Source: Melghiribacillus thermohalophilus (GTDB taxonomy: Bacteria; Bacillota; Bacilli; Bacillales; Alkalibacillaceae). From it: a DNA stretch of 64,000 bases. Positions 7,922-16,352 of this stretch are shown one piece after another. The notes under the pieces are model-generated. The model was given only the letters and a program-made list of their open reading frames with translations, ran no database searches and was not told the origin of the DNA. The translations under genes and the position numbers were made by a program. Numbering within the stretch: position 1 is the stretch's first letter; the number at the start of each line of letters is the position of its first letter. The stretch is taken from NCBI RefSeq assembly GCF_004342905.1, contig NZ_SMAN01000006.1:35045-99044 (forward strand), given 5' to 3'.

Positions 7922-9187
7922 GTGGACAAGAAACTCGTGAGAAGCTGGGTTTTGTATGACTGGGGAAACTCTGCCTTTGCCACCACGATTATGGCTGCTG
8001 TACTTCCGATTTACTATTCCGAAGTGGCCGCAAAAGGTTTGGACAGTCATCTGGCAACCAGTTACTGGGGGTATTCTCAGTCCATTGCTGTCCTCATTGT
8101 TGCTATCCTCGCACCAGTGCTGGGAGCAATTAGTGATTATTCCTCGTCCAAGAAAAAGTTTTTGCGTTTTTTTGCGTATATGGGAATGACAGCAAGTATA
8201 CTCCTTGCTTTTGTAGGAGAAGGGGATTACATATTTGTTTCCTTGCTAATGATCATCGGTACGATTGGCTTTTCAGGAGGAAATGTATTTTATGATGCCT
8301 TTTTGCCGGAAATCGCTGACAGAAAAGAGATGGACCGTGTATCGGCATACGGGTTTGCTTTCGGTTATATCGGCGGGGGAATATTGTTGGCCGTTAACCT
8401 TCTGATGATTGTCAAATACGACTGGTTTGGCTTTCCAGATGAGACATCAGCTACCCGAACCGCTTTTGTTACAGTTGGACTCTGGTGGTTTATCTTTTCT
8501 CTACCGCTGTTTCTAAAAATGAAAGAGGAAAAGAATATTCAGGTAAATAGGAATGAATCTTATATTCAAATAGGGTTCAAACGGGTGGGCAACACGTTTA
8601 GATCCCTGGGGCAGTACAAACAGCTGCTCATTTTTCTGCTGGCGTTCTGGATGTATAATGACGGAATTTCCACCATTATCAAAATGGCAACGATTTATGG
8701 AAGTGAAATAGGAATAGGATCCAATGATTTAATTGCTGCACTGCTCATCACCCAGTTTGTCGGAATTCCATGTACCTTTCTGTTCGGCTGGCTGTCAGGA
8801 AAAATTCATGCGAAACGTCTGCTCACAGCCACTCTCATCATCTATACAGGGATTGTTATTCTAGGTTATTTCATGTCAACTGCACTCCATTTTTATTTCC
8901 TTGCTTTATGTGTGGGAGCTGTTCAGGGAGGAGCGCAGGCGTTAAGCCGCTCGATTTACGGACGTATGATTCCGCGAAACAGGCACGCAGAATTTTATGG
9001 TTTTTACGGTATTTCATCTAAATTTTCTGCCATATTTGGCCCGTTTATATTTGCTCTTGTGGGGCAATTATCAGGTTCAAGCCGACTGGGAATCTTTTCA
9101 TTGATCTTTTTCTTTATCGCAGGTATGGTCCTTCTTCAATTTGTAAATATTGAGAAAGGAGAAAAAGAAGCAAATTCTATACAATAG
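7922..9187 (+). CDS. MFS transporter of the UMF1 (Atg22-like) type
   Basis: 421 residues with about twelve membrane helices. The opening WVLYDWGNSAFATTIMAAVL is characteristic of the UMF1/Atg22-like branch of the major facilitator superfamily, and a Bacillus-type helix 2-3 loop (AISDYSSSKKKFLRFF) follows. The substrate is unknown; eukaryotic Atg22 exports amino acids from vacuoles, but bacterial homologues are little studied. The GTG start follows the long purine site AAGGAGAAGGAAGGG. An overlapping out-of-frame ATG four bases earlier would open only 13 codons. Its last 11 bp overlap the end of the convergent phospholipase-like gene. Confidence 0.88.
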   Translation: MDKKLVRSWVLYDWGNSAFATTIMAAVLPIYYSEVAAKGLDSHLATSYWGYSQSIAVLIVAILAPVLGAISDYSSSKKKFLRFFAYMGMTASILLAFVGEGDYIFVSLLMIIGTIGFSGGNVFYDAFLPEIADRKEMDRVSAYGFAFGYIGGGILLAVNLLMIVKYDWFGFPDETSATRTAFVTVGLWWFIFSLPLFLKMKEEKNIQVNRNESYIQIGFKRVGNTFRSLGQYKQLLIFLLAFWMYNDGISTIIKMATIYGSEIGIGSNDLIAALLITQFVGIPCTFLFGWLSGKIHAKRLLTATLIIYTGIVILGYFMSTALHFYFLALCVGAVQGGAQALSRSIYGRMIPRNRHAEFYGFYGISSKFSAIFGPFIFALVGQLSGSSRLGIFSLIFFFIAGMVLLQFVNIEKGEKEANSIQ

Positions 9188-10094
9188 GGCTGCTATAAAT
9201 ATTTTTTAGTTTCTGTACAAGGGGCTTCCCTGTATCATATGAAATGTTATCAACCATGGATTCAATGGACTGAATGCTGCGCTGATCGGGATGTTTCCAG
9301 TGGTCAATTATGGCAGAAATGATTTTCATTCCTTCATTTTTAGACTGTTCATAAAGATCAAGGAAACTTCTAGTATCCGGTTCATTTGTAGCGGGATGGT
9401 GCCACGTATGATGCCCTTCATTTAAGTAATCTTTGTTTTTGCGGACGGGCTGATGGGAAAAGGAAGAAATCGTAGATGACAGCAATACATTTTTCCAGCG
9501 GTAGGGATCAAACAATATTTTGAGCGCCATCCTCATATCCCGATAGGATTGCTGGATAAAGTCATCGGGCAATGCAGCTGTTTTTTCAGGGAAATAAGTT
9601 TGAATGTGCCGGTACAGCAATTGTTCGATCTCCCTGTCCAGAAAACGTCCGACATTTATTTCTTTATAAGCCGGTACCTTCCACGTGTTCATGTTTCGAT
9701 TCCGTTCCATCATAAGGGTGTCAATAATGACTTCCAGTTCCTGATGTTTGTTTCCTTCATAGCCTGCGCGATAATGAATGTAAGGATGGGTGTTCCGGTC
9801 CAAAATATGATGGGTGACAAATCCAAGAATATAGGCTTTTCCTTTTGAAGATAGCCGGGACCCGGACTCAATCATATCCATTAAAAATGGACCGCAGTGC
9901 TCTGTATGAATGGAGCTACCTATTTGATTGACTCGATCATCCTTTTTCCATGGCCAGAAGTTATGATAAAAAAATGGATCAGGCCCCTGGGAACCTAATT
10001 TTAAATATCCATCCATCCGCAGGTATTCCTCTTTATTGTCCATGACATCCATTATTTCTTCACAGAATAAAATGTGTGTCCAAATATTTGGCAT
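9177..10094 (-). CDS. Zinc-dependent phospholipase C-like protein
   Basis: 305 residues, matching the zinc-dependent phospholipase C superfamily (alpha-helical fold with several His and Asp zinc ligands). Visible landmarks are the N-terminal PNIWTHILFCEE, LGSQGPDPFFYHN near residue 35, and YILGFVTHHILDRNTHPYIHY near 88-108. A GNKHQELEVIIDTLMM segment near 115 is the HxxxExxxD-like ligand motif of this group. There is no signal peptide, so it is probably cytoplasmic, unlike secreted clostridial alpha-toxin. The true substrate is unknown. The ATG is preceded by AAGGGGGTAAAAGACG. It has its own promoter-like sequence upstream on the minus strand. Confidence 0.88.
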   Translation of the reverse strand: MPNIWTHILFCEEIMDVMDNKEEYLRMDGYLKLGSQGPDPFFYHNFWPWKKDDRVNQIGSSIHTEHCGPFLMDMIESGSRLSSKGKAYILGFVTHHILDRNTHPYIHYRAGYEGNKHQELEVIIDTLMMERNRNMNTWKVPAYKEINVGRFLDREIEQLLYRHIQTYFPEKTAALPDDFIQQSYRDMRMALKILFDPYRWKNVLLSSTISSFSHQPVRKNKDYLNEGHHTWHHPATNEPDTRSFLDLYEQSKNEGMKIISAIIDHWKHPDQRSIQSIESMVDNISYDTGKPLVQKLKNIYSSPIV

Positions 10095-10165
10095 CGTCTT
10101 TTACCCCCTTTTTACAGGCTTGTATCTTCTCATTATAAATTATAAATAATTTGAGCTGTACACAG

Positions 10166-10194
10166 CATAGCACTATGTAAACGTTTTTTGTCAA
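10166..10194 (-). promoter_or_regulatory. Probable promoter and palindrome upstream of the phospholipase-like gene
   Basis: On the minus strand TTGACA (10189-10194) is followed, 17-19 nt on, by GCTATGCT. The inverted repeat CATAG-CA-CTATG (10166-10177) overlaps the presumed -10 region and could be an operator. Confidence 0.4.
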
Positions 10195-10280
10195 AATCAA
10201 GACAAGATGATGAACATTGAATAGGACAAAGCATGCCTTCTTTGGAATGATTCGTTATAAAGGGGGATTTATTTCCGCAA

Positions 10281-10400
10281 AAACAAAAGAGCCCAATAAT
10301 CAGGGCTCCTTTGTCTTCCACTTTTCTCACAAACACCTTTGGTCAAGCGATAGAGGAATGACAGAGTTGCATACCTCTAAAAATGATGTGCTGTCGGGAT
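10281..10400 (-). ncRNA. Candidate small RNA, about 120 nt
   Basis: A complete minus-strand transcription unit without a convincing ORF. A near-consensus promoter sits directly upstream (see 10407-10435). At the other end GAGCCC/GGGCTC (10289-10308), extended by A-T and G-T pairs, forms a terminator stem followed by TTTTGTTTTT on the minus strand. The interior has a further small inverted repeat (AGAGG/CCTCT). A nine-codon frame begins just after AGAGGT, but its spacing is too short for good initiation. The downstream phospholipase-like gene appears to have its own promoter, so an independent RNA is favoured over a leader. Confidence 0.5.
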
Positions 10401-10406
10401 AATCCT

Positions 10407-10435
10407 ACTATAACTGAAAATCAGAAAAATGTAAA
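10407..10435 (-). promoter_or_regulatory. Strong sigma-A-type promoter for the candidate small RNA
   Basis: On the minus strand TTTACA (10430-10435) and TATAGT (10407-10412) are exactly 17 nt apart. The predicted start is near 10400. Confidence 0.6.
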
Positions 10436-10490
10436 TAGTCAGAAAGTTGTGTTTTCCGCTGGAAATTGGCAAATCATATACAAATCCACT

Positions 10491-10637
10491 GGGTCAACTG
10501 CCCAAACCGAAACTTAACCGCTCAAGATCCGGCCACAATCGCCTAGATCGGGGCACAACCGCCCAAACCCAAAGCGCAACCAGCCAAACCCGGAGCACAA
10601 CCACCCAGGTAAGGGATGAGATCGCCCAAAGAATAAC
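10491..10637. repeat. Seven tandem copies of a degenerate 21-bp repeat
   Basis: Units start every 21 bp at 10491, 10512, 10533, 10554, 10575, 10596 and 10617. The approximate consensus is NNCAACCGCCCAAANCCGGAG, most regular in the three central units. It is GC-rich compared with its AT-rich surroundings. Because 21 is a multiple of three a reading frame stays open through it, but there is no ribosome binding site and the peptide (repeats such as TTAQTQS) looks artefactual. It lies between the small RNA promoter and the fumC promoter. Confidence 0.8.
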
Positions 10638-10711
10638 GCGGTTCAATCACGAATTAAAATGCTAATGCTTACTCATTTTTTTGCTGTTTTAGTAGGCATT
10701 TAAAAAAATAT

Positions 10712-10740
10712 TTGATATTGTAAAAAGGGAATATTTTATG
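10712..10740 (+). promoter_or_regulatory. Possible fumC promoter
   Basis: TTGATA and TTTATG are separated by 17 nt and lie 34 nt before the fumC start. The -10 box is poor. Confidence 0.4.
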
Positions 10741-10774
10741 CTAGGTTGCTGAGATAGGAAAGGGAGGAATTCAG

Positions 10775-12169
10775 ATGGATTATCGTATGGAAAAAGATAC
10801 TTTAGGAGAAATGAAAGTTCCAGCGGATAAGTACTGGGGGGCACAGACTCAGCGGAGTAAACAAAATTTTCCAATTGGTAATGAAAAAATGCCAAAAGAA
10901 ATCGTGAAAGCATTTGCTATTTTGAAAAAAAGTGCAGCAAAAGCCAATCAGGAATTGGGACTTCTTGAAGAAGAGAAGGCAGAAGCGATTGCATATGCGG
11001 CCGATCAAATTACTGAAGGTAAACTGGACGAGCATTTTCCTCTTGTTGTATGGCAAACAGGAAGCGGAACCCAGTCCAACATGAATGTGAACGAGGTCAT
11101 CGCCTTTGTGGGAAATCAATATCTGGAGGAAAAGGGAAGCTCTGTACGTCTGCATCCGAATGATGATGTCAACAAATCACAGAGTTCCAATGATACGTTT
11201 CCAACAGCCATGCATATTGCATCGCTGCTAAAAGTGGAAGATCATGTACTTCCGTCTTTGCAGATGTTAAAGCGGACATTAAAAGATAAATCAGATGAGT
11301 ATGATAACATTGTCAAAATTGGTCGTACCCATCTTCAGGACGCAACACCGCTGACCCTCGGCCAGGAAATCAGCGGCTGGCATCGCATGCTGGAAAAAAC
11401 GGAGTCCATGATCAAGGAAAGTTTGAATTACGTTCGTGAACTAGCCATTGGAGGAACAGCAGTCGGTACAGGCCTCAATGCCCACCCTGACTTTTCTGAA
11501 AAAGTTGTGGAAAAGATTAACGAGTATACAGGTAAAGCATTTATTTCCGCACCAAACAAATTTCATGCGTTGACCAGTCATGATGAATTGGTTCATGTCC
11601 ATGGGGCTTTAAAAGCTCTTGCTGCTGACCTGATGAAAATTGCCAATGACGTGCGCTGGCTGGCAAGCGGTCCGCGCTGCGGCATTGGAGAAATCACCAT
11701 CCCGGCTAATGAACCGGGAAGCTCCATTATGCCTGGAAAAGTCAATCCTACACAAAGTGAAGCTGTGACAATGGTGGCCGCCCAGGTCATGGGAAATGAT
11801 GCGACGATTGGATTTGCTGCGAGCCAGGGTAATTTTGAACTAAATGTATTTAAACCGGTCATTGCCTATAATTTCCTGCAGTCCTGTCAGCTTTTAGCAG
11901 ACAGCATGATTTCTTTCAATGATCGCTGTGCAGTAGGTATTGAACCAAATGAAGACAAGATCAGCGAATACTTAAATGATTCATTAATGCTTGTTACCGC
12001 ATTGAACCCGCATATTGGCTATGAGAATGCAGCAAAAATCGCCAAATATGCTTATGAGAAAAATATAACCTTAAAAGAAGCCGCGCTTGAAACAGGGCTT
12101 TTGACAGAGGAACAGTTTGAGGAATATATCAAACCTGAAGAAATGACAAAACCGAATGCTAAAAAGTAA
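10775..12169 (+). CDS. fumC: Class II fumarate hydratase
   Basis: 464 residues, the usual length for the iron-independent, homotetrameric fumarase that interconverts fumarate and L-malate in the citric acid cycle. The superfamily signature [13 protein letters not shown] is at residues about 315-327. [16 protein letters not shown] near 95 and [17 protein letters not shown] near 130 are the A-site segments, and [18 protein letters not shown] near 185 carries the catalytic region. [10 protein letters not shown] is also present, distinguishing fumarase from aspartase less certainly. GGGAGG precedes the ATG with 8-nt spacing, and a strong terminator follows, so it is a single-gene unit. Confidence 0.97.
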   Translation: MDYRMEKDTLGEMKVPADKYWGAQTQRSKQNFPIGNEKMPKEIVKAFAILKKSAAKANQELGLLEEEKAEAIAYAADQITEGKLDEHFPLVVWQTGSGTQSNMNVNEVIAFVGNQYLEEKGSSVRLHPNDDVNKSQSSNDTFPTAMHIASLLKVEDHVLPSLQMLKRTLKDKSDEYDNIVKIGRTHLQDATPLTLGQEISGWHRMLEKTESMIKESLNYVRELAIGGTAVGTGLNAHPDFSEKVVEKINEYTGKAFISAPNKFHALTSHDELVHVHGALKALAADLMKIANDVRWLASGPRCGIGEITIPANEPGSSIMPGKVNPTQSEAVTMVAAQVMGNDATIGFAASQGNFELNVFKPVIAYNFLQSCQLLADSMISFNDRCAVGIEPNEDKISEYLNDSLMLVTALNPHIGYENAAKIAKYAYEKNITLKEAALETGLLTEEQFEEYIKPEEMTKPNAKK

Positions 12170-12171
12170 CG

Positions 12172-12216
12172 GATCAAAAAAGGCAAAGCATTTATTCAGC
12201 TTTGCCTTTTTTGATC
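12172..12216 (+). terminator. Intrinsic terminator of fumC
   Basis: A perfect 18-bp stem (arm GATCAAAAAAGGCAAAGC) has a 9-nt loop and an internal T run on the 3' arm. Confidence 0.93.
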
Positions 12217-12343
12217 TAAATCCTCTAGTTCAGGCTAATATAGCGGTCAAGGATTGTCTTCGGTTCTTGAAATTACCATATAAAATATCTTATATCTTTC
12301 CTTCCTCCTGCTCAAACTATGCTTACACAGGAGGTGATATGAC

Positions 12344-12559
12344 ATGGCAGAACGTAACACGAATCAATTGCTAGTACCTGGTGTAGAACAGGCAATTGAT
12401 CAAATGAAGTACGAAATTGCACAGGAATTTGGCGTTCAGCTTGGTGCTGAAACAACTTCAAGAGCGAATGGTTCTGTTGGTGGTGAAATCACTAAACGTC
12501 TTGTGTCTATGGCACAGCAGCAAATGAGTGGTCAGCCACAACAGCAGCCTAGACAGTAA
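12344..12559 (+). CDS. Small acid-soluble spore protein, alpha/beta type
   Basis: 71 residues. It saturates DNA in the spore core, shifts it towards A-form and protects against UV and heat, then is degraded at germination. The germination protease site is present (YEIAQEFGV, residues about 23-31), as is the second family block [15 protein letters not shown] (41-55). The C-terminus is Gln/Pro-rich ([13 protein letters not shown]). AGGAGGTGAT lies 6 nt before the ATG. The 130 nt upstream are AT-rich and should hold a forespore sigma-G promoter, which I could not place with confidence. Presence of this gene identifies a spore former. Confidence 0.96.
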   Translation: MAERNTNQLLVPGVEQAIDQMKYEIAQEFGVQLGAETTSRANGSVGGEITKRLVSMAQQQMSGQPQQQPRQ

Positions 12560-12583
12560 CAATAAAATACGTGATGGCTTCTC

Positions 12584-12611
12584 AGGAGGAATCTTTGTGA
12601 TTCCTCCTTTT
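12584..12611 (+). terminator. Intrinsic terminator of the spore protein gene
   Basis: AGGAGGAATC and its complement (10 bp) close a 5-nt loop, followed by TTTT. Confidence 0.85.
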
Positions 12612-12660
12612 AATTACATAGTTGCCTAATATAAGGAAAAATTTTCAGGAGGAAAATGTC

Positions 12661-12918
12661 ATGTACCTTTGTCCGCTTTGTAATGGGATGAAAACAATTG
12701 AAAAAACTTGTCCTTCATGTCAGGGGCAAATGTCTGATCAGGGAAGGGTCATTGATTTTTTTGATGATTACAGTCCGTACATGGAAGATGAAGGTATGAA
12801 ATGGTTGGATGGTGTGGCCGATTCAGCCAGGCGTCATTTATGCATACACTTGTTTCACTGCCCGCAGTGTGACTATGACATCCAGATTGCGATTCAGGAG
12901 CGGAAAGGAAAATGGTAA
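12661..12918 (+). CDS. Small zinc-ribbon protein
   Basis: About 85 residues with three CxxC pairs: CPLC near residue 4, CPSC near 18 and CPQC near 68, implying at least one zinc ribbon. A conserved acidic middle (RVIDFFDDYSPYMEDEGMKW) separates them, and the tail reads YDIQIAIQERKGKW. The start is the ATG 8 nt after AGGAGG; an overlapping out-of-frame ATG and a 13-codon upstream extension are poorer choices. The family appears common in Bacillaceae, but I know no function for it. It converges on liaR with only 17 bp between. Confidence 0.75.
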   Translation: MYLCPLCNGMKTIEKTCPSCQGQMSDQGRVIDFFDDYSPYMEDEGMKWLDGVADSARRHLCIHLFHCPQCDYDIQIAIQERKGKW

Positions 12919-12935
12919 AAAAGATTGATGACTGT

Positions 12936-13574
12936 TCAGTCCTTTGACTTTTTAATGATTCCATTCTGATAGGCATAAATGGCTGCGTTGGTCCGGTCTT
13001 CCACCTCAAGCTTGCTTAATATATTGCTTACATGAACCTTTACCGTCTTTAATGATATAAATAATTCATCCGCAATTTCCTGATTTGTTTTTCCCTTTGC
13101 AATCAGGAGAAGAACTTCTTTTTCCCTTGTGGTTAACTGTTCATGGGGTTTTGCTCCCTGTCTCATTTTGTTCATCATTTTTGATGCTACGCGGGGTTCT
13201 AGAACTGATTGACCATCATATGTTGACCGGATCGCTTTTGCAATGTCCTTTGCCCTTGATGTCTTTAAAAGATAACTTACCGCACCGGCTTCCAGTGCCG
13301 GATAGACTTTGTCATCATCCAGGAAACTGGTGACTATAATGATTTTGGCAGCGGGCCATTTTTTCAGAATTTGTCTCGTTGCCTCTATTCCGTCCATATC
13401 TTTCATGACAAGATCCATCAGAATAATGTCCGGCTTCAGAGACAGGGCTTTCTCCACACCGGTTTCGCCATCATCAGCTTCACCGACTATGGTTATATCT
13501 TTTTGACTGGATAAGTAGGCGGCAACTCCAATACGAACCATTTCGTGATCATCAACAAGCAACACTCTAATCAT
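12936..13574 (-). CDS. liaR: LiaR-type response regulator (NarL/FixJ family)
   Basis: About 212 residues. The receiver domain at the N-terminus has LLVDDHE acidic residues and the phospho-acceptor Asp54 in IILMDLVM, with Lys in YLLKTS. A LuxR-type helix-turn-helix ends the protein ([33 protein letters not shown]). Together with the two upstream genes it forms a LiaFSR cell-envelope stress system, in which phosphorylated LiaR activates liaIH after lipid II-binding antibiotics. The ATG with AAGGAG 10 nt upstream is preferred to a TTG three codons earlier. It starts 5 nt after the liaS stop, the last gene of the operon. Confidence 0.93.
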   Translation of the reverse strand: MIRVLLVDDHEMVRIGVAAYLSSQKDITIVGEADDGETGVEKALSLKPDIILMDLVMKDMDGIEATRQILKKWPAAKIIIVTSFLDDDKVYPALEAGAVSYLLKTSRAKDIAKAIRSTYDGQSVLEPRVASKMMNKMRQGAKPHEQLTTREKEVLLLIAKGKTNQEIADELFISLKTVKVHVSNILSKLEVEDRTNAAIYAYQNGIIKKSKD

Positions 13575-13579
13575 GAACT

Positions 13580-14617
13580 TCAAACTCCTTCGTCTAGAAT
13601 TGGAACTTTCACTTCAATACTTGTTCCTCTGTTTGGAAAACTGATGATTTTAAGATGACCGCCAATTTCGTCAACCCGTTCTTTTATACTTTTTAACCCA
13701 TAAGAACCGAATCTTTCTTCATTCATTTGAAACCCTACACCATCATCAATGATTTTTAAAAAAACAAGTCCATCTTTTTTCAGAAGATATACTTCAAGAC
13801 TGGAAGCCCTTGCATGTCTGAGTGTATTTGATATCGATTCCTGAATAATTCGAAATAAGTGATGTTCCACCCCTTTTTTTAATGAAATATCATCAATCTT
13901 CCAAAAAATATTTAAAGGCTGTTTTGCTGAGAGTTCTGCCAGAAGATTTTCGACTCCTTCAACCAGCTTCATTCCTTTTAGCTGGACAGGACGCAGCTGG
14001 AGCAATAGACCACGCATTTCTGATTGGGCCTGAACAACCATTTCTTCGATCAATTGTAGCTGTCTGGCCTGTTCCGCTGAATAGGTTTTGTTTTCATTTA
14101 CGGCTGAAAGCATCATCGAAGCCGCAAAAAGCTGCTGGCTGACAGAATCATGAAGCTCCCGTGCCAGGCGGTTTCGTTCCTTTATCAGGGTTGCCTTCTG
14201 AATTTTTTCTTCCTGTTCCCGACTAAGATTAGTCATTTGCTGGGCCTTTTCTGCCTGTCGCTTGATTGTTTTACGAAGTTGCTTTAACTGAATGTTCATT
14301 CGCTGCAGCTCTTGAAAGGTTATGATGGTCTGTTCGTTATCATCTGCAGGAAGACCACTGACCATTTTTTTGATGGTAAAATGGATTTTTTCGAGCTGCT
14401 GGACAAGCGTAATACCCATAAATGCTCCAGTTATTACGGCAAGGAGCAGGGAGACGATCATTAAAAAGATACCTGATGGGATGGAAAGAATTTTTTGCTG
14501 ATAAAGAATGCGCCATGAAAACTCGTCGAACAAAAATGATACGGTGATCAGCATGAAACTGATCAGTGTCAGGGTAAATACGATCATTATAATCATAAAA
14601 TAACGCTTTATGCTCAT
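13580..14617 (-). CDS. liaS: LiaS-type sensor histidine kinase (intramembrane-sensing)
   Basis: 345 residues. Two membrane segments (residues about 8-30 and 48-72) flank a very short extracellular loop, the hallmark of intramembrane-sensing kinases that rely on an accessory protein. A HAMP-like linker and coiled coil lead to a HisKA_3 dimerisation domain with His156 in [14 protein letters not shown]. The ATPase domain carries N-box [10 protein letters not shown] and G-box DDGVGF and [11 protein letters not shown]. Its start overlaps the liaF stop by 4 nt (ATGA), indicating translational coupling. A paralogue of the same architecture is encoded at 51.6 kb. Confidence 0.93.
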   Translation of the reverse strand: MSIKRYFMIIMIVFTLTLISFMLITVSFLFDEFSWRILYQQKILSIPSGIFLMIVSLLLAVITGAFMGITLVQQLEKIHFTIKKMVSGLPADDNEQTIITFQELQRMNIQLKQLRKTIKRQAEKAQQMTNLSREQEEKIQKATLIKERNRLARELHDSVSQQLFAASMMLSAVNENKTYSAEQARQLQLIEEMVVQAQSEMRGLLLQLRPVQLKGMKLVEGVENLLAELSAKQPLNIFWKIDDISLKKGVEHHLFRIIQESISNTLRHARASSLEVYLLKKDGLVFLKIIDDGVGFQMNEERFGSYGLKSIKERVDEIGGHLKIISFPNRGTSIEVKVPILDEGV

Positions 14618-15333
14618 ACGTTTCTCACCTCTAAATTTCCGATAATGGCAGAGGTAAGAATTTTTACTTTTCTTCCGGCATTATCGTAATGAGGTGTCTG
14701 ATATAGGATGCTTTCATTCAAACAGGATTTTTCTTCACCCAGAATATGAACATTTCCTGCCACCACTGAATGGTGAATGGAAAATTGCGCTTCAAATGGG
14801 AGATATATCTTTATATTCCCTGCTATTCCTCTGAGCATGATAATCGTTTCACCCGGTGGAATAATGGTAAGACTCAGGTCTATTGTGGTATCTCCAAACC
14901 CATATTGAATATTTATATCTTCCATATCAAATATTTCCTGGTCATAGGTCTGATTTCCGAATATTCGGTTCTGGAACCTGGCGGTCTGAACGTTTGTCTG
15001 CTTTGCTTCATCGGCCGTTTCAACGGTGCCCTGACTGTCTCCAGCGTTTTCTTTATCTCTGCTTGAATAATTGACGAAGAAAGCGATCACTAATATAAAT
15101 GCAAAAATGCGAAGGGTAAAAGAGTGAAGGAGAGTGGCAAAGGACATAAACACCCCTATGATGAACAGGATTGTCCCTGTCGTTCCCCCTCTCTTTTTTA
15201 AGCCATAATAAAGGAAAAACCCCGCCATCAAAGCCATGACAATTAAATCGGTATTCAAAAGAATTTCAAAGGCAAGGCTTATTCCTAAAATGACGACAAT
15301 GATCTGAGCATGTTCTGTTAACCATTTAATCAT
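14614..15333 (-). CDS. liaF: LiaF-type membrane inhibitor of the LiaS kinase
   Basis: About 239 residues. The N-terminal 100 residues hold about four membrane helices (AQIIVVILGISLAFEILL, LIVMALMAGFFLYYG and two more). A charged linker follows, then the C-terminal LiaF domain of beta-strand repeats ([43 protein letters not shown]). LiaF keeps the LiaS kinase inactive in unstressed cells. The ATG has AGGAGG 6 nt upstream; the reading frame continues 60 codons further, but that extension runs into folded non-coding sequence and lacks a site. First gene of liaF-liaS-liaR, separated from liaH by an unusual 371-nt spacer. Confidence 0.92.
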   Translation of the reverse strand: MIKWLTEHAQIIVVILGISLAFEILLNTDLIVMALMAGFFLYYGLKKRGGTTGTILFIIGVFMSFATLLHSFTLRIFAFILVIAFFVNYSSRDKENAGDSQGTVETADEAKQTNVQTARFQNRIFGNQTYDQEIFDMEDINIQYGFGDTTIDLSLTIIPPGETIIMLRGIAGNIKIYLPFEAQFSIHHSVVAGNVHILGEEKSCLNESILYQTPHYDNAGRKVKILTSAIIGNLEVRNV

Positions 15334-15365
15334 GTTGTACCTCCTAAAACAGGAAGACAGGCAAT

Positions 15366-15411
15366 CCAGAACATCTCCCCACAAGGAATAGGGAGATGTT
15401 CCGGATTTTTT
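15366..15411 (+). repeat. Strong hairpin with plus-strand T run upstream of liaF
   Basis: CCAGAACATCTCCC pairs with GGGAGATGTTCCGG (14 bp, one G-T) across 11 nt. On the plus strand it is followed by ATTTTTTAC, so it looks like a terminator directed opposite to the lia genes. On the minus strand it sits 20 nt before the liaF ribosome binding site, where it could instead affect mRNA processing or stability. Confidence 0.6.
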
Positions 15412-15704
15412 ACATGTTTCTGTCAAACATGTTGTACCGTAAAATTTTGAAACTGCAACAACCTTAACGGTTGTGAAATTTTTTTGAAACCAGGAACCCC
15501 TAAAACCTTCCAACTTTCAAACGATCGAGAAGGATTCAGTGGTCTCTGGGATAAGAGTTGCTTCTTACATGTCCCGCCCGAGGATCCCGTTACCAGTCAG
15601 GCACTGCTGCCGCATGAAGTCCCTGGGCAGTGTACGGAGGAGGATGGTTCCCCGGGCTGTTTTTTCTTATTTTACCACTATTTCTTTTCATTTGTTGTAT
15701 GTTT
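15412..15704. other. Structured non-coding spacer between liaH and liaF
   Basis: No coding region is convincing on either strand. Visible structure includes ACATGTTT/AAACATGT (from 15412, 5-nt loop) and CAACC/GGTTG (near 15460). A nested set follows from 15573 to 15656: GCCCG...CGGGC outside and CACTGC...GCAGTG inside. On the plus strand the nested stem is followed by CTGTTTTTTCTTATTTT, like a terminator. The segment is more GC-rich than its flanks. I could not match it to the SRP, 6S, T-box or SAM RNA consensus. It may encode an RNA antisense to the liaH-liaF mRNA, or an mRNA processing element. Confidence 0.45.
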
Positions 15705-16328
15705 TTACTGTTTGATGTTTGCTTTCAGTTGTTCAATACGCTGATCCAGTGTGTTTCGGTCATAGGCATTGGAAATGTGTGCGTCTAGATTTTCAATATA
15801 CTGTTCCATATCTTTAAAACGGAGGTCAGTGTCTCCACCGTAGGAATCATCCAGAATCCTGGATATTTTATTTTTAATTCTGACAGCATTTTCTTTCCCC
15901 ATCAATTCCAGTCGGCGGGTGTGTATGTCTTTTAATTTTAATTTCATGTCATGGTATTTCTCTTCTAATTCTTGAAGCTGTTTCATTGTGTTTTCATAAG
16001 CTGTTTTTAAGTGGGCAACCCGTTCTTCATATTGGCGCTGTTCTTTTTCTGCAAGTTCGTGGAGCGTAAATTCTTCTGCCTGTCTGGCGATGTCACTCTG
16101 TTCTTTTCGTTTTTTGGCCATATGCTCGGCATGTTTCCAGTCCCGGTAAAATTCATTTTTTAACATCCGGTGCCGGTCTACCAGTTTGGCAATTTTTTTT
16201 GCCTCATTCTCGCAATTCCGGATGTATTGATTGAGATGGGCAATTGGATTTTCCTTTTCCTTTTGGTCAAGTATTTCATGAAAATCGGCTAAAATGGTAT
16301 CTTTTACTCTTTGCAACAAAGAACTCAT
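15705..16328 (-). CDS. liaH: LiaH, PspA/IM30-family membrane-protective protein
   Basis: 207 residues, slightly shorter than B. subtilis LiaH (about 225). It is almost entirely helical: an amphipathic N-terminus (LLQRVKDTILADFHEILD) that should bind membrane, then a long charged coiled coil (LVDRHRMLKNEFYRDWKHAE, and QLQELEEKYHDMKLKLKDIH). PspA-family proteins oligomerise into rings or rods and stabilise damaged membranes. It lies 24 bp after liaI, and the pair matches the liaIH effector module normally activated by LiaR. No terminator in the minus direction is obvious after it, so read-through towards liaFSR is possible. Confidence 0.92.
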   Translation of the reverse strand: MSSLLQRVKDTILADFHEILDQKEKENPIAHLNQYIRNCENEAKKIAKLVDRHRMLKNEFYRDWKHAEHMAKKRKEQSDIARQAEEFTLHELAEKEQRQYEERVAHLKTAYENTMKQLQELEEKYHDMKLKLKDIHTRRLELMGKENAVRIKNKISRILDDSYGGDTDLRFKDMEQYIENLDAHISNAYDRNTLDQRIEQLKANIKQ

Positions 16329-16352
16329 ATGAAAAACCCCTTTCGAATTGAT

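Noticed and set aside
7918..7959. 13-codon frame from the ATG just before the UMF1 gene
   Set aside because: Overlaps the GTG start of the transporter out of frame and ends at once; likely chance, though a weak regulatory effect is not excluded.
10447..10665. 72-codon frame through the 21-bp repeats
   Set aside because: It stays open because 21 is divisible by three; TTG start without a ribosome binding site and low-complexity product.
15334..15513. 60-codon N-terminal extension of liaF
   Set aside because: The internal ATG has AGGAGG at ideal spacing, and the extension runs through hairpin sequence and encodes nothing LiaF-like.
15482..15671. SRP RNA, 6S RNA, T-box or SAM riboswitch in the liaH-liaF spacer
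   Set aside because: Short resemblances (ACCAGTCAGG, CTCTTATCC, GGTTCCCCGGG) do not extend to the conserved cores of these RNAs.
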